Source: Acidobacteriota bacterium (GTDB lineage Bacteria; Acidobacteriota; Terriglobia; Acidiferrales; 2-02-FULL-67-57). Taken from it: 8,045 bases of DNA. Made by a program: the position numbers and the translations under genes. The notes under the pieces were generated by a model, which was given only the letters and a program-made list of their open reading frames with translations, had not been told where the DNA came from and did no database searches. Below are positions 1-5,780 of the stretch, in pieces (positions within the stretch are counted from its first letter, which is position 1; every line of letters starts with the position of its first letter). The stretch spans positions 1 to 8,045 of the forward strand of contig JACPRL010000144.1 in assembly GCA_016189965.1 (NCBI GenBank). Reading direction: 5' to 3'.

Positions 1-69
1 ATGAAGCTCGACCTGCCCGCCGGCGTGGACGTGGAAATCAAAGCCTTCGGCAAGGAGCACGGGAAATGA
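1..69 (+). CDS. rpsJ: 30S ribosomal protein S10, C-terminal end (partial)
   Basis: Only the last 22 residues and the TGA stop are in the window. The reading frame open from the first base gives MKLDLPAGVDVEIKAFGKEH followed by GK. This matches the usual S10 ending, in which a Met inside the protein precedes a 'LDLxAGVDV' strand, so the ATG at position 1 is almost certainly an internal methionine and not the start. S10 sits in the 30S head and, in many bacteria, is also the NusE partner of NusB in antitermination. It is normally the first gene of this operon, just ahead of rplC, as here. The tail runs a few residues past the E. coli end (AFGKEHGK). The identification rests on a short segment but is strongly backed by gene order. 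Confidence 0.9.
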   Translation: MKLDLPAGVDVEIKAFGKEHGK

Positions 70-160
70 CGCGAGCGGTTCCAACGCGAGCGTCATCCCG
101 AGCGCAGCGAGGGATCTGCTTGTTCACCAAGCACCAGGCACGAAGGACTAGGCACTGAAG
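70..160 (+). repeat. Intergenic repeat-like element with two hairpins, between rpsJ and rplC
   Basis: This 91-nt gap is the only sizeable non-coding stretch; every other junction is 15 nt or less. It contains, in order: a 9-nt direct repeat ACGCGAGCG (69-77 and 84-92); a hairpin at 95-115 (ATCCC/GGGAT outer stem, tandem G-A mismatches, GC/GC inner stem, GCA loop); a second hairpin at 117-133 (TGCTTG/CAAGCA, loop TTCAC); and an imperfect tandem of AGGCAC-GAAG (136-145) and AGGCACTGAAG (150-160) running up to the rplC ATG. From memory, 'TCATCCCGAGCGCAGCGAGG' followed by GATCT resembles a dispersed intergenic repeat abundant in acidobacterial and some other soil or metagenome assemblies; I could not search for this. 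I see no T-tract for a terminator and no convincing -35/-10 pair. Confidence 0.6.
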
Positions 161-826
161 ATGAGCGTACCAGGGATACTGGGCAAAAAGCTCGGCATGA
201 CCCAGGTGTTCGCCGAGGACGGCAGCGTGATTCCGGTCACGGTGCTGAAGGCCGGCCCCTGCGTGGTGGTGCAGCGCAAGACCAAAGAAACCGACGGCTA
301 CGAGGCGGTGCAGCTCGGCCTGGTCGAGTTCATCCGCCCGCAACGGGTCTCGAAACCCCGCAGCGGCCACTTCAAGAAGTCGAACGTGCCACCGCTGCGC
401 TACCTGCGCGAGGTGCCCCTCGACGACCCCAAGCTCGAGGCCAAAGCGGGCGACAAGGTGCTGGTGGAGGAAGTCTTCCGGCCCGACGACCAGGTGGACG
501 TGATTGGCATCAGCAAGGGCCGCGGCTACGCCGGGTTCGTCAAGCGCCACCACTTCCGCGGCGGCCCCGCCACGCACGGCTCGATGTTCCATCGCGCCCC
601 GGGCTCCATCGGCGGCAGCTCCTATCCGTCCCGCGTGTGGCCGGGGCAGCGCATGGCCGGGCAGATGGGCAACGAGCGCGTCACGGCCCGCAACCTGCGC
701 GTGGTGCAGGTGGACGCCGAGGAGCACCTGCTGCTGGTGCGCGGCGCCGTGCCCGGCGCCACCGGCGGTTACGTTTTGATCCGTCGCGCCAAGCGAGCTT
801 CGCGGCGCGGCGCTGCCCGCAAATGA
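161..826 (+). CDS. rplC: 50S ribosomal protein L3
   Basis: L3 is an early-assembly 50S protein that binds 23S rRNA and reaches toward the peptidyl-transferase centre. The 221-residue product opens with the standard 'GILGKKLGMTQVF' segment. It carries the family signature around residues 126-152 (FVKRHHFRGGPATHG, then SMFHRAPGSIGG), which is the extended loop that enters rRNA. Gln168 in 'MAGQMGN' lines up with E. coli Gln150, the residue methylated by PrmB. Length is slightly above E. coli (209), mostly a basic C-terminal tail (RRAKRASRRGAARK). The start is fixed by the conserved N-terminus. The nearest Shine-Dalgarno-like run, GAAGGA at 142-147, lies 13 nt upstream, which is long. The whole upstream region is the repeat-like element, so this gene's translation signal is the least usual in the early operon. 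Confidence 0.97.
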   Translation: MSVPGILGKKLGMTQVFAEDGSVIPVTVLKAGPCVVVQRKTKETDGYEAVQLGLVEFIRPQRVSKPRSGHFKKSNVPPLRYLREVPLDDPKLEAKAGDKVLVEEVFRPDDQVDVIGISKGRGYAGFVKRHHFRGGPATHGSMFHRAPGSIGGSSYPSRVWPGQRMAGQMGNERVTARNLRVVQVDAEEHLLLVRGAVPGATGGYVLIRRAKRASRRGAARK

Positions 827-833
827 GGATGCG

Positions 834-1475
834 ATGCCGACCGTCGAAGTGAAAAACTTGGCCAACCAGACCGTGGGGCAGATCGAGCTGCGCGACGACG
901 TCTTCGCCGCTCGGGTCAACCAGGCGCTGCTCTGGGAAGCCGTCCGCCACTACTTGGCCTCGCTCCGCCGTGGCACCCACCAGACGAAGACCCGCGGCGA
1001 AGTCTCCGGCGGCGGCCGCAAGCCCTGGCGGCAGAAGGGTACCGGGCGCGCCCGCCACGGCTCCATCCGCTCGCCGCTATGGCGGCACGGCGGCACGGTC
1101 CACGGCCCGCAGCCGCGCGATTACAGCTACCACTTCCCGCGCCAGAAACTCCTCGGCGCCCTGCGCAGCGCCTTGACCGCCAAGTTGCAGTCCGAGCGGC
1201 TAACCGTGGTGGACACGCTGGAGCTGGAGAACCACAAGACGAACGCCTTGCGCAAGATTCTGGGCAAGCTGGGCGTGGAAAAGACCCTGCTCATCGTCGA
1301 GGCCGACGGGAACACCAACCTCGAGCGCGCCAGCCGCAACCTCGCCGGCGTCAAGCTGGTGCCGACGCGCGACGTTCATCCCTACGACCTGCTGGCGCAC
1401 GACCGGGTCCTGTTCTCCCAGGCGGCGGTAGAAAAGTTGCAGCGGGCGATTGTGCCCCGGGCGAAAGCGGCATGA
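834..1475 (+). CDS. rplD: 50S ribosomal protein L4
   Basis: L4 binds domain I of 23S rRNA, and its long internal loop lines the narrow part of the peptide exit tunnel. The 213-residue protein has that loop at about residues 48-92, with the diagnostic 'GTHQTKTRGEVSGGGRKPW' followed by RQKGTGRARHGSIRSPLWRHGG. The globular C-terminal half follows ('NKTNALRKILGKLG'-like and the 'DVHPYDLLAHDRVLFSQAAVE' ending). Length is a little above E. coli (201). GAGGA at 825-829, overlapping the rplC stop, provides a Shine-Dalgarno 4 nt before ATG. In E. coli, L4 also represses its own operon by binding the mRNA leader ahead of rpsJ; that leader is outside this window, so autoregulation cannot be judged. The stop overlaps the rplW start as ATGA. 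Confidence 0.97.
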   Translation: MPTVEVKNLANQTVGQIELRDDVFAARVNQALLWEAVRHYLASLRRGTHQTKTRGEVSGGGRKPWRQKGTGRARHGSIRSPLWRHGGTVHGPQPRDYSYHFPRQKLLGALRSALTAKLQSERLTVVDTLELENHKTNALRKILGKLGVEKTLLIVEADGNTNLERASRNLAGVKLVPTRDVHPYDLLAHDRVLFSQAAVEKLQRAIVPRAKAA

Positions 1476-1765
1476 GATCAGCTTACGAAATCATCCGGCG
1501 GCCCATCATCACCGAGAAGGGCCTAGCCATCAAAGAGCTCCAGCGCACGCTGGTGTTCGAGGTGGCCCCGGAGGCCACCAAGCCCGAAATCAAGCGAGCG
1601 GTGGAGACGGTTTTCAACGTCAGGGTGGACCACGTGCGCACGGTGATGCTGCCGGGAAAGTTTCGTCGTCGGGGCCAGCGGGGCGGCTACCGCGCCGACT
1701 GGAAGAAAGCCTACGTGCGGCTGAAGCCCGGCGAGAAGATGGTCGAATACCAGGAGCCTGCGTGA
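1472..1765 (+). CDS. rplW: 50S ribosomal protein L23
   Basis: L23 sits at the rim of the peptide exit tunnel and is the docking point for trigger factor and SRP. The 97-residue protein starts MRSAYEIIRRPIITEKG. Glu15 in 'PIITEK' lines up with E. coli Glu18, the residue central to trigger-factor binding. The basic loop 'GKFRRRGQRGGYRADWKKAY' (residues 62-81) is the rRNA-binding tunnel hairpin typical of bacterial L23. The start is the ATG of an ATGA overlap with rplD. No clear Shine-Dalgarno precedes it, so translation is probably coupled to rplD. The same frame stays open far upstream to 1079, but that part lies wholly inside rplD and does not resemble L23, so the short start is chosen. Confidence 0.97.
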   Translation: MRSAYEIIRRPIITEKGLAIKELQRTLVFEVAPEATKPEIKRAVETVFNVRVDHVRTVMLPGKFRRRGQRGGYRADWKKAYVRLKPGEKMVEYQEPA

Positions 1766-1766
1766 T

Positions 1767-2591
<825 letters not shown>

Positions 2592-2594
2592 GCC

Positions 2595-2957
2595 ATGCCG
2601 CGCTCAGTCAAAAAAGGCCCGTTCGTGGATACCCACCTGATGCAGAAGGTGGAGGGGATGAACCGGCGGAACGAGAAGAAGGTCATCCGCACCTGGTCGC
2701 GGCGCTCCACCGTGGTGCCGGAGATGGTGGGGCACACCATCGCCGTGCACAACGGAAAGAAGTTCGTGCCGGTCTACATCACCGAGAACATGGTGGGGCA
2801 CAAACTGGGCGAGTTTGCCCCCACGCGCATCTTCCGCGCCCACGGCGTGCGGGGAGCGATGGAGAAGGCCGCGGGCATGGCTCCGGTGCCAGGCGCCGCG
2901 CCGGCTCCGGCTCCGGCCCCGGCTGCGGCAGGCGCGCCGGCAAAGAAGGAAGGCTAG
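2595..2957 (+). CDS. rpsS: 30S ribosomal protein S19 with Ala/Pro-rich C-terminal tail
   Basis: S19 sits in the 30S head with S13 and S14, and in known structures its C-terminal tail reaches toward the tRNA sites. The core at residues 1-91 is standard: 'PRSVKKGPFVDTHLMQKVE', 'TWSRRSTVVPEMVGHTIAVHNG' and 'YITENMVGHKLGEFAPTR'. The protein is 120 residues against 92 in E. coli. The extra 28 or so residues (from about Ala92) are low complexity, built mainly of Ala and Pro (AAPAPAPAPAAAGAP) and ending KKEG. The DNA under the tail has four near-perfect hexamers CCGGCT/CCGGCC at 2901-2924, so it could have grown by slippage. The start has GAAGGAG 10 nt upstream. It lies 3 nt after rplB and 4 nt before rplV. 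The core assignment is certain; a function for the tail is unknown. Confidence 0.97.
   Translation: MPRSVKKGPFVDTHLMQKVEGMNRRNEKKVIRTWSRRSTVVPEMVGHTIAVHNGKKFVPVYITENMVGHKLGEFAPTRIFRAHGVRGAMEKAAGMAPVPGAAPAPAPAPAAAGAPAKKEG
2901..2924 (+). repeat. Hexanucleotide repeat (CCGGCT-type) in the rpsS tail
   Basis: Four consecutive six-base units, CCGGCT, CCGGCT, CCGGCC and CCGGCT, encode the alternating Pro-Ala run of the S19 tail. The unit length is a multiple of three, so gain or loss of copies would keep the reading frame. Confidence 0.75.
2946..2953 (+). promoter_or_regulatory. Ribosome binding site deciding the rplV start
   Basis: AAGGAAGG, at the end of rpsS, lies 8 nt before the ATG at 2962. 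No comparable motif precedes the in-frame GTG codons at 3067 and 3070, where a core-length L22 would begin. This favours the long form of L22. Confidence 0.7.
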
Positions 2958-2961
2958 GTTT

Positions 2962-3453
2962 ATGGCGAGGAAGAAGAAACCCACCACGGGCAAGAAGGCT
3001 CCGGCCAAGGCTGTGCGGCGGCCGCGCCTGCTGCGGCGAGCGGAGCCCGAGCCGGCGGCACGGGCCGTGGTGGAAGCCCGCGCCATCGCCCGCTACGTGC
3101 GATTGTCGCCGCAGAAGGCGCGGCTGGTGGTGGACCTGATTCGCGGCCGACAGGTGGGCGCGGCGCTGAGCACGCTGCACTTCACCAAGAAGCGCGCCGC
3201 GCACGAAATCGAAAAAGTCTTGCGCTCCGCCATCGCCAACGCGGAGCAGAAGTCGGAAACGGTGGATGTCGACCGGCTCTACGTCAACCGGGCAGTCATC
3301 AACGAGGGGCCGCGCTGGAAGCGGATGCGCCCGGCGCCCTACGGGCGCGCCTACACGTACCAGCGGCGCACCTGCCACATCGAGATCGGGGTGGGCGAGC
3401 GGCTTCCGGCCGCGGTTCGGCCGGCGGCGCCCGCCGCACCCGCGACAGGCTAA
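2962..3453 (+). CDS. rplV: 50S ribosomal protein L22, long form with N- and C-terminal extensions
   Basis: L22 contacts all 23S rRNA domains; its beta-hairpin lines the exit tunnel with L4. The core begins near residue 39 ('ARAIARYVRLSPQKARLVVDLIRG'). It continues through 'ALSTLHFTKKRAAHEIEKVLRSAIANAE' to the hairpin 'EGPRWKRMRPAPYGRAYTYQ' followed by RRTCHIEI. Total length is 163 residues against 110 in E. coli. The extra sequence is a strongly basic N-terminal arm (MARKKKPTTGKKAPAKAVRR, then PRLLRRAEPEPAARA) and an Ala/Pro tail (RPAAPAAPATG). The ATG at 2962 is chosen because of a good Shine-Dalgarno 8 nt upstream and 4-nt spacing from rpsS. Two in-frame GTG codons at 3067 and 3070 would give a core-sized protein but lack a visible ribosome binding site. 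Identity is certain; the exact start is probable. Confidence 0.95.
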   Translation: MARKKKPTTGKKAPAKAVRRPRLLRRAEPEPAARAVVEARAIARYVRLSPQKARLVVDLIRGRQVGAALSTLHFTKKRAAHEIEKVLRSAIANAEQKSETVDVDRLYVNRAVINEGPRWKRMRPAPYGRAYTYQRRTCHIEIGVGERLPAAVRPAAPAAPATG

Positions 3454-3459
3454 AGGAGG
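3453..3459 (+). promoter_or_regulatory. Strong ribosome binding site for rpsC (GTG start)
   Basis: AAGGAGG, overlapping the rplV TAA stop, is a full match to the anti-Shine-Dalgarno core. It lies 6 nt before the GTG at 3466. It confirms the GTG start, which gives the conserved 'MGQKTHPYGFRLG' N-terminus. Confidence 0.85.
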
Positions 3460-3465
3460 AGAGGA

Positions 3466-4140
3466 GTGGGACAGAAAACGCATCCCTACGGTTTCCGCCT
3501 CGGGTTCAACAAGACCTGGAGGTCGCGCTGGTTCGCCAAGAAGGATTACGCTGACCTGCTCTACGAAGACCTGCGCCTGCGCGGGCAGCTGAAGGACAAG
3601 TTGCGCGGCGCCGGCGTCAGCTCGATCGAAATCGAGCGAGCGGCGAACAAGCTGATGATTCGCATTTACACCGCGCGGCCGGGGATCGTCATCGGGCGCA
3701 AGGGAGCGGAGATTGACAAGCTGCGCAACGAAGTCCAGCAGCGCACCGGGCGCGAGGTGCACATCGACATCAGCGAGGTGCACCGGCCGGAACTGGACGC
3801 GCAACTGGTGGCGGAGACGATTGCCGTGCAGCTCGAGAAGCGCGTCGCCTTCCGCCGCGCCATGCGCAAAGCGGTCGATTCCGCCCTGCGCTTCGGCTGT
3901 CCGGGCATCAAGGTGCGCTGCGCCGGGCGGCTGAACGGAGCCGAGATCGCCCGCAAGGAGTGGTACCTGCAGGGGCGGCTGCCGTTGCAGACGCTCCGGG
4001 CCGACATTGAATACGGCTTCGCCGAAGCGCAGACCACCTACGGAGTCATCGGGGTGAAGTGCTGGGTCTACCGCGGCGAGGCGCCGAAGATGAAAGCGCG
4101 GCGGGAAGAGGTGGAAGTGCCGGCGTTCGCCACGGTGTAA
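3466..4140 (+). CDS. rpsC: 30S ribosomal protein S3
   Basis: S3 is in the 30S head at the mRNA entry tunnel, where with S4 and S5 it contributes mRNA helicase activity. The 224-residue protein starts at GTG with the standard 'MGQKTHPYGFRLG'. It has a type II KH domain with the GxxG loop Gly77-Arg-Lys-Gly80 ('PGIVIGRKGAEIDKLR'). The C-terminal domain has 'RRAMRKAVDSALRFGCPGIKV' and 'GAEIARKEWYLQGRLPLQTLRADI', with 'TTYGVIGVKCWVYRGE' as the closing conserved block. It is slightly shorter than E. coli S3 (233) at the variable C-terminus, ending in VEVPAFATV. A consensus Shine-Dalgarno precedes the rare start codon. It lies 12 nt after rplV and 12 nt before rplP. There are no irregularities in the core. 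Confidence 0.98.
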   Translation: MGQKTHPYGFRLGFNKTWRSRWFAKKDYADLLYEDLRLRGQLKDKLRGAGVSSIEIERAANKLMIRIYTARPGIVIGRKGAEIDKLRNEVQQRTGREVHIDISEVHRPELDAQLVAETIAVQLEKRVAFRRAMRKAVDSALRFGCPGIKVRCAGRLNGAEIARKEWYLQGRLPLQTLRADIEYGFAEAQTTYGVIGVKCWVYRGEAPKMKARREEVEVPAFATV

Positions 4141-4152
4141 CGGGTTCGAGCC

Positions 4153-4572
4153 ATGTTGATGCCGAAGAAGGTCAAGTACCGCAAGCAACAGCGGGGGCGG
4201 ATGAAGGGGAAGGCGTGGCGGGGCTCCTCGCTCGCCTTCGGCGAGTACGGATTGAAGGCGCTGGAGCCGGCCTGGGTGACGGCGCGGCAGATCGAAGCGG
4301 CCCGCGTGGCCCTGACCCGCATGATGAAGAAGGCGGGCAAGCTGTGGATCCGCATCTTTCCCGACAAGCCCTACACCAAGAAGCCGGCCGAAACCCGCAT
4401 GGGCAAGGGCAAGGGGCCGGTGGAGGCCTGGGTGGTGGTGGTGCGCCCGGGACGCATCCTGTTTGAGGTGGAAGGCATGCCCCCGGCGGAGGCGGAAGAG
4501 GCGCTGCGGCTGGCGGCTCAGAAGCTGCCCATCCGCTGCGCGATCGTGGCGCGCCACGTGCGGGCGGCTTAG
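4153..4572 (+). CDS. rplP: 50S ribosomal protein L16
   Basis: L16 is a late-assembling 50S protein that helps position A-site tRNA near the peptidyl-transferase centre. The 139-residue product has the family's N-terminus 'MLMPKKVKYRKQQRGRMKG', then 'LAFGEYGLKALEPAWVTARQIEAARVALTR'. It also has the signature 'KPAETRMGKGKGPVEAWV'. Arg82 there corresponds to E. coli Arg81, which RoxA/YcfD hydroxylates in that species; whether that happens here is unknown. Length is close to E. coli (136). The start is set by the conserved N-terminus. The 12 nt ahead of it (CGGGTTCGAGCC) hold no recognisable Shine-Dalgarno, which is unusual in this cluster and suggests dependence on ribosomes arriving from rpsC. 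Confidence 0.97.
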   Translation: MLMPKKVKYRKQQRGRMKGKAWRGSSLAFGEYGLKALEPAWVTARQIEAARVALTRMMKKAGKLWIRIFPDKPYTKKPAETRMGKGKGPVEAWVVVVRPGRILFEVEGMPPAEAEEALRLAAQKLPIRCAIVARHVRAA

Positions 4573-4582
4573 AGGGAGAGCG

Positions 4583-4792
4583 ATGACGGCGGACGAGTTG
4601 CGCGAGCTGAGCGATGCCGAGCTGGTGGCGAAGGAGAAAGAGATGCGCGAGCAGCTCTTTCGCCTGCGCTTCCAGTTGGCCGCGGGGCAGATGGAAAGCG
4701 TGAAGAAGATTCGCGAGTTGCGCAAAGATATCGCGCGCCTGCTGACAGTGCGCCGAACGAAGCAGACGGGAGCGACCCATGGCGGAGACTAA
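4583..4792 (+). CDS. rpmC: 50S ribosomal protein L29
   Basis: L29 is a small helical protein next to L23 at the tunnel exit. The 69-residue product is the expected two-helix hairpin. It contains 'ELRELSDAELVAKEKEMREQ' and the diagnostic 'LFRLRFQLAAGQMES', followed by 'VKKIRELRKDIARLLTVRRT'. The frame is open from 4463, but upstream sequence lies inside rplP and is unlike L29, so the ATG at 4583 is used; GGGAG at 4574-4578 lies 4 nt before it. The last 14 nt overlap the start of rpsQ in another frame, so the C-terminal residues GATHGGD are encoded by DNA that also carries the rpsQ start region. It is slightly longer than E. coli L29 (63), in agreement with that overlap. Confidence 0.97.
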   Translation: MTADELRELSDAELVAKEKEMREQLFRLRFQLAAGQMESVKKIRELRKDIARLLTVRRTKQTGATHGGD

Positions 4793-5054
4793 CGGCGAGC
4801 GGCCGCGCACGCGCCAGCAGCGCATCGGACAGGTGGTGAGCGCCAAGATGAAAAAAACCATCGTGGTGCGCGTCACCCGCCGGGCGCGACACCCGCTCTA
4901 CCGGCGCGTGGTCGAGGTGAGCAAGAAGTTCTACGCCCACGACGAGCGCAACCAGTGCCGCGAGGGCGACCGGGTGGTGATCGAAGAGACCCGCCCGGTC
5001 TCGAAGCTGAAGCGCTGGCGGCTGGTCGAGGTGCTGGGCCGCGCGGACTCCTAG
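4779..5054 (+). CDS. rpsQ: 30S ribosomal protein S17
   Basis: S17 is an OB-fold primary binder of 16S rRNA in the 30S body. The 91-residue protein has 'RIGQVVSAKMKKTIVVRVTR' and 'HPLYRRVVEVSKKFYAHDE'. The family signature follows as 'GDRVVIEETRPVSKLKRWRL' (residues 63-82). The N-terminal 13 or so residues (MAETNGERPRTRQ) are a short polar extension that varies among bacteria. The ATG lies inside rpmC, a 14-nt overlap and the largest in the window. CGGGAG at 4767-4772 gives a Shine-Dalgarno 6 nt before it. In E. coli this is the last gene of the S10 operon; here rplN follows after 15 nt with no terminator, so transcription very likely continues. Confidence 0.97.
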   Translation: MAETNGERPRTRQQRIGQVVSAKMKKTIVVRVTRRARHPLYRRVVEVSKKFYAHDERNQCREGDRVVIEETRPVSKLKRWRLVEVLGRADS

Positions 5055-5069
5055 GAGAGGACCCAAGCC

Positions 5070-5438
5070 ATGATCATGATGCGGACGCGGCTGGCGGTGG
5101 CCGACAACTCGGGCGCCAAGCGCCTAGCGGCCATCCTCCCCCTGGGCGGCCACCTGCACCTGAAGGCGGGGCTGGGCGACGTAGTGACGGCGTCGGTGAA
5201 AGAGGCGGCGCCCGACAGCCCCATCAAGAAGGGCAAGGTGGTGAAGGCGGTGATTGTGCGGATGCGGAAGGAGCACCGGCGCAAGGACGGGAGCTACATC
5301 CGCTTCGACGACAACGCCGCCGTGCTGATCAACGACCAGGGCGAGCCGGTGGGCACGCGCGTCTTCGGCCCGGTGGCGCGCGAGTTGCGGGAGAAGAAGT
5401 TCCTCAAGATTGTTTCGCTGGCGCCGGAGGTGTGGTGA
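5070..5438 (+). CDS. rplN: 50S ribosomal protein L14
   Basis: L14 lies on the 50S face, contacts 16S rRNA in an intersubunit bridge and, in known systems, is the binding site of the silencing factor RsfS. The 122-residue product has the usual length (E. coli 123) and the conserved blocks 'TRLAVADNSGAKRL', 'GLGDVVTASVKEA' and 'GKVVKAVIVRMRK'. It ends with 'DGSYIRFDDNAAVLIN' and 'GTRVFGPVARELREKKFLKI' before VSLAPEVW. Three Met codons lie within the first four residues; the first fits the family's MI start and has GGAGAGG at 5054-5060 ahead of it, 9 nt away. In E. coli the spc promoter lies just upstream of this gene, but here the 15-nt gap has no space for one. Its stop overlaps rplX as TGATG. 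Confidence 0.98.
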   Translation: MIMMRTRLAVADNSGAKRLAAILPLGGHLHLKAGLGDVVTASVKEAAPDSPIKKGKVVKAVIVRMRKEHRRKDGSYIRFDDNAAVLINDQGEPVGTRVFGPVARELREKKFLKIVSLAPEVW

Positions 5439-5767
5439 TGGCGTGGCGGTTGGGCGTGCGCAAGGGCGATCAGGTGAAAGTGATCGGCGGACGGGACAAG
5501 GGCAAGCGCGGGCGCGTGCTCTCTGTGAACCCCGGAAAGGACACCTGCACGGTGGAGCACGTGAACATGGTCAAGCGCCACACGCGTCCGAACCCGGCCA
5601 AGCAGATCAAGGGCGGGATCGTGGAACGGGAAGGGCCGATCCACGCTTCGAATGTGCAACTGGTCTGCTCCAGTTGCAGCAAGACGACGCGCGTCCGCCA
5701 TCAGTTCCTGGCCGACGGCAGCAAGGTGCGCGCCTGCCAGCGCTGCGGCGCCACGCTGGACCACTAG
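5438..5767 (+). CDS. rplX: 50S ribosomal protein L24, four-cysteine (zinc ribbon) form
   Basis: L24 starts 50S assembly by binding the 5' region of 23S rRNA and ends up near the tunnel exit. The 109-residue product has the KOW motif near the N-terminus ('VRKGDQVKVIGGRDKGKRGRVLSV') and the conserved 'VEHVNMVKRHTRPNPAKQIK' segment. The C-terminal domain reads 'GPIHASNVQLVCSSCSKTTR', later 'KVRACQRCGATLDH'. Cys77, Cys80, Cys100 and Cys103 make two CxxC pairs, typical of the zinc-ribbon form of bacterial L24; E. coli L24 lacks these cysteines. The ATG overlaps the rplN TGA by one base, with GGAGG at 5426-5430 lying 7 nt upstream. The frame is open from 4955, but only this start gives L24. Zinc binding is inferred from the cysteines. 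Confidence 0.97.
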   Translation: MAWRLGVRKGDQVKVIGGRDKGKRGRVLSVNPGKDTCTVEHVNMVKRHTRPNPAKQIKGGIVEREGPIHASNVQLVCSSCSKTTRVRHQFLADGSKVRACQRCGATLDH

Positions 5768-5780
5768 GGAGGCTGAAAGG

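Noticed and set aside
1..3. ATG at the first base as a true gene start
   Set aside because: The 22-residue frame matches the C-terminus of S10, in which a Met occurs at this position inside the protein; the real start is upstream of the window.
95..133. Rho-independent terminator between rpsJ and rplC
   Set aside because: Hairpins are present but no T-run follows either stem, and ending transcription here would cut off the rest of an essential operon.
118..150. Possible promoter ahead of rplC (TTGTTC near 121 with GACTAG near 146)
   Set aside because: The match to -35 and -10 consensus is poor and the bases are explained by the hairpin and tandem repeat.
38..919. Minus-strand open frame of 293 codons over rplC and the upstream repeat
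   Set aside because: It is antisense to a clear L3 gene and has no recognisable family. The 'IPRCARDDAR' stretch near its end is just the reverse translation of the intergenic repeat.
1079..1471. Upstream extension of the rplW frame inside rplD
   Set aside because: The sequence is Arg/Gly/Ala-rich and unlike L23. The ATGA overlap start at 1472 gives a full-length normal L23, so no rplD-rplW fusion or recoding is needed.
2779..4725. Very long minus-strand open frame (648 codons) antisense to rpsS through rpmC
   Set aside because: It mirrors seven certain ribosomal protein genes. Long antisense frames are expected in G+C-rich coding DNA, where codon bias suppresses stops on the other strand. 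Its translation is low complexity (His/Arg/Pro/Leu-rich) with no recognisable domain.
4955..5437. Upstream extension of the rplX frame through rplN
   Set aside because: It is a shadow of L14 in another frame; only the part after 5438 resembles a protein family (L24).
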